DNA of 64,000 bases from Candidatus Gastranaerophilales bacterium (GTDB lineage: Bacteria; Cyanobacteriota; Vampirovibrionia; Gastranaerophilales; Gastranaerophilaceae). The notes below the pieces were generated by a model. It did not search any database. It was not told the DNA's origin and saw nothing but the letters and a program-made list of their open reading frames with translations. The position numbers were made by a program, and so were the translations under genes. Within the stretch, counting starts at the first letter, position 1. Each line of letters starts with the position of its first letter. The stretch lies in contig CALUUN010000003.1 in the NCBI GenBank assembly GCA_944323995.1, positions 116,860 to 180,859 of the forward strand. The letters run 5' to 3'. Of the stretch, positions 36,325 through 44,952 are shown piece after piece.

Positions 36325-36973
36325 TTTGGTTTCTGCCGTTTTCTTTTGCTTTATAAAGCGCTTTGTCCGCGTTTTCAAACAGTTGGTGAACCGATTCGGT
36401 TTGTTTATTAACCTCCGAAACCCCGATGCTTACTGTTATCTTGATTTTTGTTCCGTTATAAGAAAAAGGATATTCGCTGATTGATTTTCTGAGTCTTTCA
36501 AGCGGAATAACCGCTTTTTCAATCGGAGTTTCGGTAATGATTACGGCAAACTCCTCTCCTCCGTATCTGAAAACCATGTCTGTTTTTCTGAATGTCTGCA
36601 AAATCAAATATGCAACTTCTTTTAAAACATAATCGCCGCAGCTGTGTCCGTATGTGTCATTAACTTTTTTGAAAAAGTCAACATCAATAATTGCAAAACT
36701 TAAATTGTTGTCATATCGTACAGCCCGCAAAAATTCGCGCTCAAGATTATCCTCAAAATGCCGGCGGTTATATAAACCGGTCAGAGGATCGGTTACCGAC
36801 ATATATCGGGTTTGTGAATACATAAAGTTGATTTTTTTGATTACATCAAGTTTGTTGCCTTCCGGAATATCAAAATTCAGAATAATATCCTCAATGTTTT
36901 TCTGGATTTCGTCCAAAACCGAAGGCGGAAAATCAAAATTATCTCCCCAAGAATTTTCGCGTCTGTCTTCCAT
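36311..36973 (-). CDS. Diguanylate cyclase (GGDEF)
   Basis: A 220-residue protein with a short helical N terminus and a GGDEF domain (about 58-218). The active site is GGEEF (138-142), so it should make c-di-GMP. The product-inhibition I-site RKTD (RxxD, 129-132) lies five residues before it. No transmembrane segment. ATG 36973 is 9 nt after an extended -10 (TGA-TATAAT at 36983-36988, minus strand), no Shine-Dalgarno. It is divergent from an HD-domain gene with only 61 bp between the starts. Confidence 0.92.
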   Translation of the reverse strand: MEDRRENSWGDNFDFPPSVLDEIQKNIEDIILNFDIPEGNKLDVIKKINFMYSQTRYMSVTDPLTGLYNRRHFEDNLEREFLRAVRYDNNLSFAIIDVDFFKKVNDTYGHSCGDYVLKEVAYLILQTFRKTDMVFRYGGEEFAVIITETPIEKAVIPLERLRKSISEYPFSYNGTKIKITVSIGVSEVNKQTESVHQLFENADKALYKAKENGRNQISLL

Positions 36974-36997
36974 ATCAAGCAGATTATATCATAAAAA

Positions 36998-37026
36998 TTG
37001 CTGCCGGACTATTTTTTTGCTAAAAT
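36998..37026 (+). promoter_or_regulatory. Promoter of the HD-domain gene
   Basis: -35 TTGCTG (36998-37003), 17-bp spacer, -10 TAAAAT (37021-37026), 8 nt to ATG 37035. It overlaps the upstream region of the divergent GGDEF promoter (-10 at 36983-36988). Confidence 0.6.
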
Positions 37027-37034
37027 TATATTAT

Positions 37035-37622
37035 ATGGAAATGACTGCCCGTGAAATGCTGGATAAATTTTCAAACGGTTCTTCACATCCTGATGAAGTG
37101 AGAAAGCTCGCTATGATGATATTTGACGGAGTGAATGACACCTTGAAAGAACTTTCCAATAAGCAGCGCAAATTTTTGGAAAATGCTGCGCTTTTGCATG
37201 ATATTGGCTACTACATTGATTCAAAAAGCCACAACAAACACAGTCAGAAAATGGTTCTTGAATACGGGCTTGAAGATTTTTCACAGCGTGAAAAGGAAAT
37301 AATTTCGTGTATTTGCAGATACCACAGGGGCAGCCTTCCGGATAAAAAAGAACACGAAATCTATAACAAATTTGATAAAAAAGAAAGAAAAACCGTAAAA
37401 CGCCTCGGCGGTATCCTCCGTATTGCCGACGGCCTTGACAGAGCGCATGTTAACCTGATAAAAAAATTGCGTGTATACTACGATTGCGAGCATAATATAA
37501 CTGAAATTTACCTCACTCCGGCAAATCGTGATTATCGCCCCGATATAACTTATGCCATAAGAAAAAAAGATTTGTTTGAAACCGGGTTCAAAACTCAGGT
37601 TGTGTTTAAGTTTGAATCTTGA
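37035..37622 (+). CDS. HD-domain phosphohydrolase, Ppx/GppA C-terminal-like
   Basis: A 195-residue protein. The metal-binding HD pair is H55-D56 (AALLHDIGYYID), and further HD-type residues are in HNKHSQK and CICRYHRGSLPD. The pattern of YHRG(S)LP resembles the HD domain at the C terminus of exopolyphosphatase/pppGpp phosphatases, here without the ASKHA part. Substrate unknown; a nucleotide or phosphoester is likely. ATG 37035 is preferred to longer frames that run through the divergent gene; it lies directly after a promoter. Confidence 0.78.
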   Translation: MEMTAREMLDKFSNGSSHPDEVRKLAMMIFDGVNDTLKELSNKQRKFLENAALLHDIGYYIDSKSHNKHSQKMVLEYGLEDFSQREKEIISCICRYHRGSLPDKKEHEIYNKFDKKERKTVKRLGGILRIADGLDRAHVNLIKKLRVYYDCEHNITEIYLTPANRDYRPDITYAIRKKDLFETGFKTQVVFKFES

Positions 37623-37640
37623 AACCTATTGTAAATTTTT

Positions 37641-37667
37641 TGTTACAATTTTGCTAAAATTGTAACA
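37641..37667. promoter_or_regulatory. Inverted repeat TGTTACAATTTT-GCT-AAAATTGTAACA
   Basis: Perfect 12-bp arms around 3 nt, 55 bp upstream of the next ATG. It could be a weak terminator for the HD gene or an operator; there is no T run after it. Confidence 0.45.
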
Positions 37668-37685
37668 TTTCTTCATGAAAAATAC

Positions 37686-37699
37686 TTTATATATATAAG
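37686..37699 (+). promoter_or_regulatory. TTTATATATATAAG element upstream of a small orphan gene
   Basis: A 14-bp sequence 23 nt before ATG 37723. The same 14 bp occur at 61591-61604, also exactly 23 nt before an ATG. Probably a shared core promoter element. Confidence 0.5.
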
Positions 37700-37722
37700 G
37701 GAAAAACCAAGGGGACAAAGCA

Positions 37723-37995
37723 ATGAGTTTCGATGTAAACGTTTTGAGTTCAAAGCCGGTTATCAAAGCCGCAGCGAATATGCAGAACGACGGCGGCGCA
37801 GGAAACTTGGGCTATATGAGCCAGGGCAGAAAAGAACATGAAGAAAAACATGAAGAAATTAATATCTTCGCCCAAAAACCCGAATTTGATACTTTCACCA
37901 TGAGCGGGAAAATTGATTTGCCCGAAAATGATGACTTTGATTTGAAAAATTGGATAAAAGATATAATCAATAAAATAAAAAGTTTGTGGAAATAG
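37723..37995 (+). CDS. Small hypothetical protein, 90 aa
   Basis: An acidic, soluble 90-residue protein with no known motif. The C terminus has LPENDDFDLKNWIKDIINKIKSLWK, an amphipathic helix. AAGGGGAC is a Shine-Dalgarno before ATG 37723 and a strong terminator follows, so it is a real gene. It shares its upstream TTTATATATATAAG element and spacing with another orphan gene at 61628. Function not recognised. Confidence 0.7.
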   Translation: MSFDVNVLSSKPVIKAAANMQNDGGAGNLGYMSQGRKEHEEKHEEINIFAQKPEFDTFTMSGKIDLPENDDFDLKNWIKDIINKIKSLWK

Positions 37996-38003
37996 GGGAA
38001 AAA

Positions 38004-38034
38004 TAAAAAGCGGCCGTCCGGTAGCCGCTTTTTT
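38004..38034 (+). terminator. Terminator after the 90-aa orphan gene
   Basis: AAAAGCGGC and GCCGCTTTTT arms with a 9-nt loop. Confidence 0.85.
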
Positions 38035-38046
38035 AACGTTTATTTG

Positions 38047-38073
38047 CAAAAAAAAGACCGGTTTTTGCCGGTC
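38047..38073 (-). terminator. Terminator after the 114-aa orphan gene
   Basis: GACCGG-CAAAAA-CCGGTC on the minus strand followed by nine T. Confidence 0.85.
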
Positions 38074-38158
38074 ATATTTGTGAGTAAATGTGGTTTATAA
38101 GTCTTATGCAATGTTGAATATATCATTCAATGCACCGAATTCCGGTGAGTTGAACAAA

Positions 38159-38503
38159 TCACGCAAGAGATTTGGTTGTGTTTAATTTATCCAAACCTGT
38201 TTCTACGGTTCCCACCGAATTTGAAATACTTGCATATTGTGCTGCCGTCGGCATTTTAGGATTTTTGACTCCTGCCATTGCAAACATTTCGGTTAAATCT
38301 TTTCTGTCTGTTTCAGGAATTTTTGATGTCCGCACAAATCCCGGCATTACCTGATTCAGAAGTTTGTCGCCGAATTCACCGATGGCTTTGTTGTCGGCAA
38401 TTTTGACCTCAATGTTTTCATTCCCTTTTACATGCTGCGGCTGTAATCCGTTGTTCACAAACAAATTGTTGTTGACATTTCCGTTTCCGTTGATTGATAC
38501 CAT
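38159..38503 (-). CDS. Hypothetical protein, 114 aa, Asn/Gly-rich N terminus
   Basis: A soluble protein with MVSINGNGNVNNNLFVNNG at the start and helices later (GEFGDKLLNQVMPGF, TDRKDLTEMFAMAG). ATG 38503 is chosen because AAAGGAG lies 10 nt upstream; a GTG at 38527 would lie before that Shine-Dalgarno. A U-tract terminator follows. No recognised family. Its style, short and Asn-rich, is like other orphan proteins of the window. Confidence 0.65.
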   Translation of the reverse strand: MVSINGNGNVNNNLFVNNGLQPQHVKGNENIEVKIADNKAIGEFGDKLLNQVMPGFVRTSKIPETDRKDLTEMFAMAGVKNPKMPTAAQYASISNSVGTVETGLDKLNTTKSLA

Positions 38504-38631
38504 AATCGGTTTCTCCTTTTTACTCACATTCTCTTAATAATATTTTTTCCTATTTCAAGATTTTCACCTGATACTTTTAAAAAGTATTTCCGTATTTAAA
38601 AATTGCGTAAAGAGTATATATTTTTTACATA

Positions 38632-38648
38632 TTGTTACATTTGTTAAC
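38632..38648. promoter_or_regulatory. TGTTACA-TT-TGTTAACA motif upstream of the LuxR-type gene
   Basis: A TGTTACA element next to the palindrome TGTTAACA. Related sequences occur at 37641-37667 and at 41157-41170 upstream of other small genes. Function inferred only. Confidence 0.3.
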
Positions 38649-38777
38649 AATGCGCCTGTTTGCAAAATATCAGTATATAAGGATTTAGCCGGAAATCCGA
38701 CAGGGATTGGACATGTGGCTAATAGATTGCTGGGTTAGGTTTGAATATTATAAAAAAAATATTGTTAAGGAGGTATC

Positions 38778-39011
38778 ATGGCTGAATTTATCGAAGAACT
38801 GACCGAGCGCGAAACTGAGGTAATATACTATGTGATGCAGAGTTTAACAAACAAGCAGATAGCGGAAGTTTTGGGGATTACGCATCATACGGTGAAAGCC
38901 CACATAAGCTCAATTTTAAAAAAATTAATGTGTAAGAACAGAATTGAACTTGCACTGTTTGCGCAGGCAAGGGGGGTATCTATTCATCATCAAGGCTTAG
39001 CACAGCCATAA
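38778..39011 (+). CDS. Minimal LuxR/GerE-type DNA-binding protein
   Basis: A 77-residue protein that is only a LuxR-type HTH ([55 protein letters not shown]), complete for the four-helix domain. No receiver or ligand domain, so it resembles GerE-like regulators that act by dimerising on DNA. ATG has AAGGAGG. The 250-bp upstream gap contains a GGATTT/AAATCC hairpin (38680-38697) and a TGTTACA motif. Its 3' end overlaps convergent lepA by 32 bp. Confidence 0.87.
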   Translation: MAEFIEELTERETEVIYYVMQSLTNKQIAEVLGITHHTVKAHISSILKKLMCKNRIELALFAQARGVSIHHQGLAQP

Positions 39012-40782
39012 ACGCTTCCTGCGGCACTTCAACACGGCCGATGGATTTCATACGTTTTTTACCTTTCTTTTGTTTTTCCAGAAGTTTGCGTTTACGCGAA
39101 ATATCGCCGCCGTAGCATTTATCAAGAACATTTTTGCGCATAGCTTTTATATTTGTCCTTGCTATAACCCTTCCTCCGACAGCTGCCTGAACCGGAACTT
39201 CAAAGAGCTGGCGGGGGATTATTTCTTTTAATTTTGCAGTCAATTTCTGGCCGATATAAAACGCGTTGTCCTCATGACATATAACCGAAAGCGCGTCAAC
39301 GACTTCGCCTGCGAGCATTACATCAAGTTTAACAAGTTTTGAGCGTTTGTAATCCTTAAATTCGTAATCCATGCTTGCGTAACCTTTGGAGCGGGATTTT
39401 AGCTGATCATAAAAATCGGTGATAACTTCGCTCAAAGGAATTTCGTATTCCAGACTTGCCCTGACTTTATCAAGATAAGACATATTGACAAATATTCCGC
39501 GTTTGGATTGGGAAAGTTCCATCAATGTCCCGACGTAATCATTCGGAGTAATAATCTGAACTTTGACATAAGGTTCTTCAATATAATCTCTGTATTGCGG
39601 CGCCGGAAGGTTTGCGGGGTTGTCTATCTCGACCATTTCGCCGTTTGTTTTATAAACATGGTAAACAACTGACGGAGCGGTCGTTACAAGCGAAAGATTA
39701 TATTCGCGTTCAAGTCTTTCCTGCGCGATTTCCATGTGCAGCATCCCTAAAAATCCGCAGCGGAATCCAAATCCGAGAGCGCTTGAGGTTTCGGGTTCAA
39801 AAGTTATGCTGCTGTCGTTCAGTTTTAATTTTTCCAGAGCTTCTTTCAAGTTGTGGTAATCATCATTATCAACCGGATACATTCCGGAAAACACCATTGG
39901 CAGAGCTTCTTTATATCCCGGTAAAGGTTCTTTTGCCGGAGCTTCAATGCTTGTGATTGTATCGCCCACAAATCTTGTCAACTCTTTTATTGAACCCGCA
40001 AAATATCCTACATCTCCGCAAACGAGTTCATCCACCTGAACTCTGTTGGGTGTAAGATATCCAAGTTCCACAATTTCGTATTCTTTGCCGGAAGCCATAA
40101 ATTTAACTTTTTCACCGAGCTTCATTTTTCCGTCAATAATTTTGAAAAAGCACAGAGTTCCGAGATACTGGTCATAAGCACTGTCAAAAACAAGTGCGCG
40201 CAAAGGTTTGTCTGATGTGTCTTCAGGCGGCGGTATAAAATCAACAACGGCTTCAAGAACATCTTCAATCCCGATTCCGGCTTTTGCACTTACCGGAATT
40301 GCCATAGAGGCGTCGATTCCGAGAACTTCTTCGATTTCCTGTTTTACCCTTTCGACATCGGCTGAGGGAAGATCTATTTTATTAATTACCGGTATAATTT
40401 CAAGATTCTGCTCAATTGCCAGATATACGTTTGCAAGTGTCTGTGCCTCAACCCCCTGGGTTGCATCAACAATCAAAAGCGCACCTTCGCAGGCAGCCAG
40501 TGAACGTGAAACTTCGTATGAAAAATCCACATGCCCCGGTGTGTCAATCAAATTCAGAATGTAATTTTTGCCGTCTTTAGCTTTATAGTTCATTCTTGCG
40601 GCATTGAGTTTGATTGTAATTCCGCGTTCGCGTTCTATATCCATTGAATCAAGAAGCTGATCCTGCATGTCACGCTCAGCGACCGTGCCGGTATGTTCAA
40701 GCAAACGGTCGGCCAGCGTTGATTTGCCGTGGTCAATGTGTGCTATAATACAAAAGTTTCTGACGTTTTGTCTGTATTTCAT
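38980..40782 (-). CDS. lepA: Elongation factor 4
   Basis: A 600-residue translational GTPase of normal LepA length. P-loop AHIDHGKST is at 14-22, DTPGHVDF and NKIDLPSAD complete the G domain, and the LepA-specific C-terminal domain ([34 protein letters not shown]) ends the protein. It back-translocates or remodels stalled ribosomes. ATG 40782 lies 7 nt after TATAAT (40790-40795), with TTGAAG 16 bp further upstream (40812-40817), so the mRNA is predicted to be leaderless. Confidence 0.96.
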   Translation of the reverse strand: MKYRQNVRNFCIIAHIDHGKSTLADRLLEHTGTVAERDMQDQLLDSMDIERERGITIKLNAARMNYKAKDGKNYILNLIDTPGHVDFSYEVSRSLAACEGALLIVDATQGVEAQTLANVYLAIEQNLEIIPVINKIDLPSADVERVKQEIEEVLGIDASMAIPVSAKAGIGIEDVLEAVVDFIPPPEDTSDKPLRALVFDSAYDQYLGTLCFFKIIDGKMKLGEKVKFMASGKEYEIVELGYLTPNRVQVDELVCGDVGYFAGSIKELTRFVGDTITSIEAPAKEPLPGYKEALPMVFSGMYPVDNDDYHNLKEALEKLKLNDSSITFEPETSSALGFGFRCGFLGMLHMEIAQERLEREYNLSLVTTAPSVVYHVYKTNGEMVEIDNPANLPAPQYRDYIEEPYVKVQIITPNDYVGTLMELSQSKRGIFVNMSYLDKVRASLEYEIPLSEVITDFYDQLKSRSKGYASMDYEFKDYKRSKLVKLDVMLAGEVVDALSVICHEDNAFYIGQKLTAKLKEIIPRQLFEVPVQAAVGGRVIARTNIKAMRKNVLDKCYGGDISRKRKLLEKQKKGKKRMKSIGRVEVPQEAFMAVLSLDDE

Positions 40783-40824
40783 ATTTTCAATTATAAAAGA
40801 AAAACGCAGAACTTCAATAAGTTT

Positions 40825-41028
40825 TTACTCATCTTCCATTCTAATGCTTACGTCGTCAATTTCTTCATACAATTTGGACGTTTTTTCTTTTATGTTGTTC
40901 AAAAGTGTTAACGCGTAATAAGGTTTTTCACCTTTGAACATACAATTTTCCAGTACATCGGACATGCAGTCCTGCAACTCGGTGATTTCACCGAACATAA
41001 ATAGCCATTTTTCAAGTGTTTCTTTCAT
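40825..41028 (-). CDS. Small hypothetical helical protein, 67 aa
   Basis: A 67-residue acidic, helical protein (MKETLEKWLFMFGEITELQDCMSDVLEN...). Shine-Dalgarno GAGGAA precedes the ATG. It lies 42 bp upstream of lepA on the same strand, and the lepA promoter begins at its stop. No known family. Confidence 0.6.
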   Translation of the reverse strand: MKETLEKWLFMFGEITELQDCMSDVLENCMFKGEKPYYALTLLNNIKEKTSKLYEEIDDVSIRMEDE

Positions 41029-41156
41029 AATAATTCCTCAAAACTTATAATAACAAATTTTTTTTTGTTTGTCAAGTGGTGTAGATAAATACAAGTAAAT
41101 ATCATAGTAAATATAATAGTATGAAAATATAAAAACAAGTTTTATTATTAAGTTAA

Positions 41157-41170
41157 TGTAACAGTTAACA
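41157..41170. promoter_or_regulatory. TGTAACA-G-TTAACA motif
   Basis: A variant of the TGTTACA/TGTTAACA element found upstream of the LuxR-type gene. It lies 12 bp before ATG 41183. Confidence 0.25.
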
Positions 41171-41182
41171 TAAGAGTGAATA

Positions 41183-41350
41183 ATGGACGTTAGATTTTTT
41201 CGTTCCGGCAGCGGCTGGGCATTGTTTGTAAATTCTACCATATTAAAATTGTTAAAAATTGATCCTGAAACAGATCTTGCAGAATATACCGTTGAAGGCG
41301 ACAAACTTATTATTACAAAGAGTCCGAACAAACGCACAGATAAAAAATAA
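41183..41350 (+). CDS. AbrB/MazE-like small protein, 55 aa
   Basis: A 55-residue frame: MDVRFFRSGSGWALFVNST, then ILKLLKIDPETDLAEYTVEG and a Lys-rich end. The pattern (RFFRSGSGWALFV, then a helix with LLKIDPETD, then DKLIITKSP) is that of swapped-hairpin AbrB-fold proteins such as MazE antitoxins. No toxin gene follows. No good Shine-Dalgarno. A GC-rich hairpin with T run lies downstream. Confidence 0.65.
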   Translation: MDVRFFRSGSGWALFVNSTILKLLKIDPETDLAEYTVEGDKLIITKSPNKRTDKK

Positions 41351-41370
41351 AATTGTAAAAAAATATATTC

Positions 41371-41398
41371 GGGCGGCCGGATGCAGGCCCTTGTTTTT
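41371..41398 (+). terminator. Possible terminator after the AbrB-like gene
   Basis: GGGC (41371-41374) and GCCC (41387-41390), or GGCC with GGCC inside, followed by TTGTTTTTT. Confidence 0.5.
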
Positions 41399-41455
41399 TG
41401 CATGCGCTTTTAAATTTATTTTTATGTGATAGACTGGGGGCAAAAGGAGTGAATT

Positions 41456-41965
41456 ATGATTACTGAAAAAATGGAAAAGGCTTTTAACGATCAAATTAAC
41501 AAAGAATTTTTCTCTGAATACCTGTATTTGGCAATGCAGGCATATTTTGAGAGATTAAATCTTACCGGATTCACAAACTGGATGACCGTACAGGTTCAGG
41601 AAGAGCATGCGCATGCAATGGGTATGTACAATTACGTACACGAAAGAGGCGGCAGAGTTGAGCTTATGGCGATTGACAAACCGCAGACAGAGTGGAAGTC
41701 GCCGGTTGATGTTTTCAGACATGTTCTTGAACATGAACAGTTTGTAACTTCACGCATTAATGCATTGATGGATGTGGCGGAAGAAGAAAAAGACCGTGCC
41801 GCGCTTTCATTTTTGGACTGGTATTTAAAAGAACAGGTAGAAGAAGAAAACACGGTCGGTTCGGTTCTTGCAAAACTTGAATTGATAGGTGATGACAAAC
41901 ACGCACTGTTGTTGCTTGATAAAGACCTTGAGGCAAGAACTTTTACCGCGCCTGTTATCGGATAA
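41456..41965 (+). CDS. Non-heme ferritin
   Basis: A 169-residue four-helix bundle of the FtnA type. Ferroxidase residues are visible as E17 (FFSEYLYLAMQ) and the EEHAHA block (E50, H53), with E94 and the Gln of the third helix (EEKDRAALSFLDWYLKEQVEEENTV) following. It stores iron as ferric mineral and limits oxidative damage. ATG has AAAGGAG. It is monocistronic, with a strong terminator. Confidence 0.94.
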   Translation: MITEKMEKAFNDQINKEFFSEYLYLAMQAYFERLNLTGFTNWMTVQVQEEHAHAMGMYNYVHERGGRVELMAIDKPQTEWKSPVDVFRHVLEHEQFVTSRINALMDVAEEEKDRAALSFLDWYLKEQVEEENTVGSVLAKLELIGDDKHALLLLDKDLEARTFTAPVIG

Positions 41966-41974
41966 TTTTAAAAA

Positions 41975-42007
41975 AGGAATATGCGGCAAAGCCGCATATT
42001 CCTTTTT
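41975..42007 (+). terminator. Terminator after ferritin
   Basis: A 13-bp stem AGGAATATGCGGC with loop AAA and its complement, then TTTTT. Confidence 0.92.
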
Positions 42008-42039
42008 ACGTATTTCAGCGGCTATTATAAGGAGAATTT

Positions 42040-42480
42040 ATGACAGTATTAAAAATAGAGAGATTACCGCATAACAAAAACATTCCGGCATACCAGACCG
42101 AAGGTGCGGCGGGCATGGATTTGTGCGCTGCGATAGAAGCGCCGGTAGTCTTAAAACCGCTTGAAAGAGCGCTTGTTCCGACCGGTTTGAAAATAGAACT
42201 GGAACACGGCTATGAAGCTCAGATAAGACCGCGTTCGGGCTTATCAATAAAACACGGTATAACGTTAATCAACTGCGTTGGTACAATTGATGAAGATTAC
42301 AGAGGCGAGGTTTGCGTTCCTGTGGTTAATCTTTCAAACGAAACTTATTCAATTCAGCCGCAGGAAAGGATTGCGCAAATGATTATTGCCCGCGTGGAAC
42401 AGGCACAGATTGAAGTCGTTACCGAATTGACCGAAACGCTGCGAGGTGCGGGCGGCTTTGGCTCTACGGGCAAAAATTAA
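42040..42480 (+). CDS. dut: dUTP diphosphatase
   Basis: A 146-residue trimeric-type dUTPase. All family motifs are present: [39 protein letters not shown] and the C-terminal [10 protein letters not shown] arm. It removes dUTP and supplies dUMP. ATG has AAGGAG. Confidence 0.96.
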   Translation: MTVLKIERLPHNKNIPAYQTEGAAGMDLCAAIEAPVVLKPLERALVPTGLKIELEHGYEAQIRPRSGLSIKHGITLINCVGTIDEDYRGEVCVPVVNLSNETYSIQPQERIAQMIIARVEQAQIEVVTELTETLRGAGGFGSTGKN

Positions 42481-42717
42481 CCGATATATCCGGAATTTAA
42501 GAATAATTCTTAATTTTTGTAAAACTTTTATAATTTATTGTGGTGCAAAAATAATCTTGGTGTTATATCTGAAAGCAGATTTCCATCTAAATAACGTATT
42601 GCATATAATGGAAAATAGTGTAGAATTATTTTAAGTAATGTTAAATTTGTAATGAATTATGTCAAAAAAAACTCATTACGGGGTTTAGCATGATATACAA
42701 GTAGGTGGACCTCGGTT

Positions 42718-44667
42718 TTGGAAAAAAATAAAACGGAAAAAACAAAGCAGACTGTCAGAAAGTCATCAAATCCTATTGCGGGAAAGGTGTCTAATCCGAT
42801 TTCCGGCAATATTGCAATGCCTTTTCCCGAGAAAAAATCACAGGAACAGCAGCCTGTGGTTTCCGAAAAATATTCCAATCCGATTCTGGAAAAAACAAAC
42901 AATATAGTTGCAAAGATAAATAACTTTAACAGTTACAGAACAAACAACAGATTGTTCGGCGGCGGAATAAATGCACCCGTTCAAACAAAGCACAGGTTTG
43001 TGGATTATGCGGATCTTTTGCAGCAGATTGAAAATGACTTTAAAAATTCTGCCGGCATAAACGATTTGTTTATGGCGCTTAACCATACATTCAACGAAAA
43101 GATGGACTGCAATTTTATGGCGTTCGGACTTTTCCATGAAAAATCAAAATGCATTAACCTCAGATTATACACAAAGCGCGGCGAAACTTATTCATCAAAA
43201 ATCTTTATGTCGGACAATTCAAACCCGATAATTGAGGCGTTTAAAACATCTTCACAGGTTGCAAAAGATGATATAAAATTTTTAAACATTCCGTATATGT
43301 ACAATTCATCGGCCTTTATAGTCCCGATGATTTCGGTAGACCAGTGTATAGGCGTCATAATTCTCGGCAAAGAAAGTTTTGATTTGAACGTTCATATCCT
43401 GCAGCTTTTTGCAAATTACCTTGCAATGTACATGCATAACGCAGAACTTTTGACCAGAACGAACAAATTTGCCAATACGGATACGCTGACTTCACTGTAT
43501 AACCACAGAGGATTTCAGGAAATTCTATCCTCCGAAATTCAAAAAGCGGAAGAAAGCAAAACTTCGCTTTCAATAGTTATGCTGGATGTAAATAACATTT
43601 CCAAAATCAACAGAGAACTCGGGCACGCAAAGGGTGACGAGGTTATAAAACTGGTTGCGGAAAAGGTTAAACAGAACATAAGACCGTCAGACAGTGCGGG
43701 CCGTTACGGCGGTGATGAGATTGCGATTATAATGCCCAATACTGATACTGCGGAGGCAAAATATCTGGCGGAATATATTACGTATTGCCTTTCTTGCTGT
43801 TTTGTGGATGATGTGGGGCCGGTCAAGGTATCGGTCGGTATTTCAACATATCCCGAATGTACAAAAGATCAGGAAAAACTTTTGATTCTTGCGGAACAGG
43901 CCATGTATATTTCGCAGGCAAAAGGTTATAAAGAAGGCATGTCCGCGATTATAAGCTCATCGGATTACAACTTCTGGGATGATGTTGCGCTGAATTCGTT
44001 TGCCGAGATTCTTGCAAAACGTCATGCCCAAATCGGTATAAACTTTGAAGATGAGCTTCTGCATAAATTCAATAACGAACAAATACATTCCCAAAACCAC
44101 CTTATGGAAATGGCCACCTCGCTTGCGGGCGCAATTGATGCCAAAGACCCGTACACAAAAGACCATTCCGCCTCTGTTTCAAGATATTCGGAAGCGCTTG
44201 CGCGTGCAATTAACCTTCCGGAAGAAGAAGTTGAGAGAATCAAACTCGGCGCGCTTTTGCACGATGTCGGCAAAATCGGGATTCCTGAGAGCGTGCTGAA
44301 AAAACCGGACAAACTTCTTGATGACGAATGGGAGATTATGAAACAGCACCCGACAATAGGTGCGGAAAAAGTGCTTGAGCCGAACGAAGCCCTCAGAGAT
44401 TTAATACCTATCGTAAAATATCACCACGAACGCATTGACGGTTCGGGTTATCCGGATAAATTAAAAGGCGACCAGATACCGCTTGCAGCAAGAATTGTGT
44501 CGGTTGCCGACGCCTACCATGCCCTCATCAGCGACAGACCTTACCGTAAAGGCATGACGGTTGAAAAAGCATGCGAAATTCTGAAAATGGGCGCCGGAAC
44601 CCAGTGGGATGCCGATCTGGTAAGACATTTTATCTCAATTGCCCCATCAATTTCAACAAGTGTTTAA
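42718..44667 (+). CDS. GAF-like, GGDEF and HD-GYP protein for c-di-GMP turnover
   Basis: A 649-residue cytosolic protein. Residues 1-90 are low-complexity with three SNPI repeats (KSSNPIAGK, VSNPISG, YSNPILEK). About 95-245 is a GAF-like sensor. The GGDEF domain has active site GGDEI (331-335), with Ile in place of Phe, and I-site RPSD (322-325). HD-GYP follows with H515-D516 and HHERIDGSGYP (569-579). It could make and cleave c-di-GMP, or the cyclase may be a regulatory module. The start is TTG at 42718 with AGGTGG upstream; no nearby ATG is better placed. Confidence 0.9.
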   Translation: MEKNKTEKTKQTVRKSSNPIAGKVSNPISGNIAMPFPEKKSQEQQPVVSEKYSNPILEKTNNIVAKINNFNSYRTNNRLFGGGINAPVQTKHRFVDYADLLQQIENDFKNSAGINDLFMALNHTFNEKMDCNFMAFGLFHEKSKCINLRLYTKRGETYSSKIFMSDNSNPIIEAFKTSSQVAKDDIKFLNIPYMYNSSAFIVPMISVDQCIGVIILGKESFDLNVHILQLFANYLAMYMHNAELLTRTNKFANTDTLTSLYNHRGFQEILSSEIQKAEESKTSLSIVMLDVNNISKINRELGHAKGDEVIKLVAEKVKQNIRPSDSAGRYGGDEIAIIMPNTDTAEAKYLAEYITYCLSCCFVDDVGPVKVSVGISTYPECTKDQEKLLILAEQAMYISQAKGYKEGMSAIISSSDYNFWDDVALNSFAEILAKRHAQIGINFEDELLHKFNNEQIHSQNHLMEMATSLAGAIDAKDPYTKDHSASVSRYSEALARAINLPEEEVERIKLGALLHDVGKIGIPESVLKKPDKLLDDEWEIMKQHPTIGAEKVLEPNEALRDLIPIVKYHHERIDGSGYPDKLKGDQIPLAARIVSVADAYHALISDRPYRKGMTVEKACEILKMGAGTQWDADLVRHFISIAPSISTSV

Positions 44668-44722
44668 ATTAACCGTTCCCCTGAAAACGTAATCAATCAG
44701 CGGGCAGGTTTTTAAATATAAT

Positions 44723-44755
44723 AAAAAAGAGGATCAAAAACAGATCCTCTTTTTT
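44723..44755. terminator. Bidirectional terminator between the GGDEF/HD-GYP gene and tRNA-Met
   Basis: AAAAAAGAGGATC and GATCCTCTTTTTT arms around a 7-nt loop. Confidence 0.9.
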
Positions 44756-44757
44756 AA

Positions 44758-44831
44758 TAGCTGGGGAGAGATTCGAACTCTCGACCTCACGGGTATGAGC
44801 CGTGCGCTCTCACCAACTGAGCTACCCAGCC
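44758..44831 (-). tRNA. tRNA with anticodon CAT (elongator Met, possibly Ile2)
   Basis: A cloverleaf on the minus strand: acceptor GGCTGGG/CCCAGCT with G1-U72, D stem GCTC/GAGC, anticodon stem CACGG/CCGTG with loop CTCATAC, T stem GAGAG/CTCTC, discriminator A. It lacks the three G-C pairs of initiator tRNA. CCA is not encoded. Elongator Met and lysidine-modified Ile cannot be separated with confidence. Confidence 0.94.
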
Positions 44832-44952
44832 ATAAATCCCGTCAAAAATTTTTCGGGATAATTGACAAATTCTATTCTTACACAAAGGATTTGAATTTTC
44901 AAGTATTTAGTTATATAATTTTTTTCAGCATTTGTGAACAATAAGTTTTAAT

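Noticed and set aside
36654..37034. Long 5' extension of the HD-domain gene through the GGDEF gene
   Set aside because: It is antisense to GGDEF codons; the HD gene has its own promoter and start at 37035.
38640..38777. c-di-GMP riboswitch upstream of the LuxR-type gene
   Set aside because: The conserved core of GEMM riboswitches is not present.
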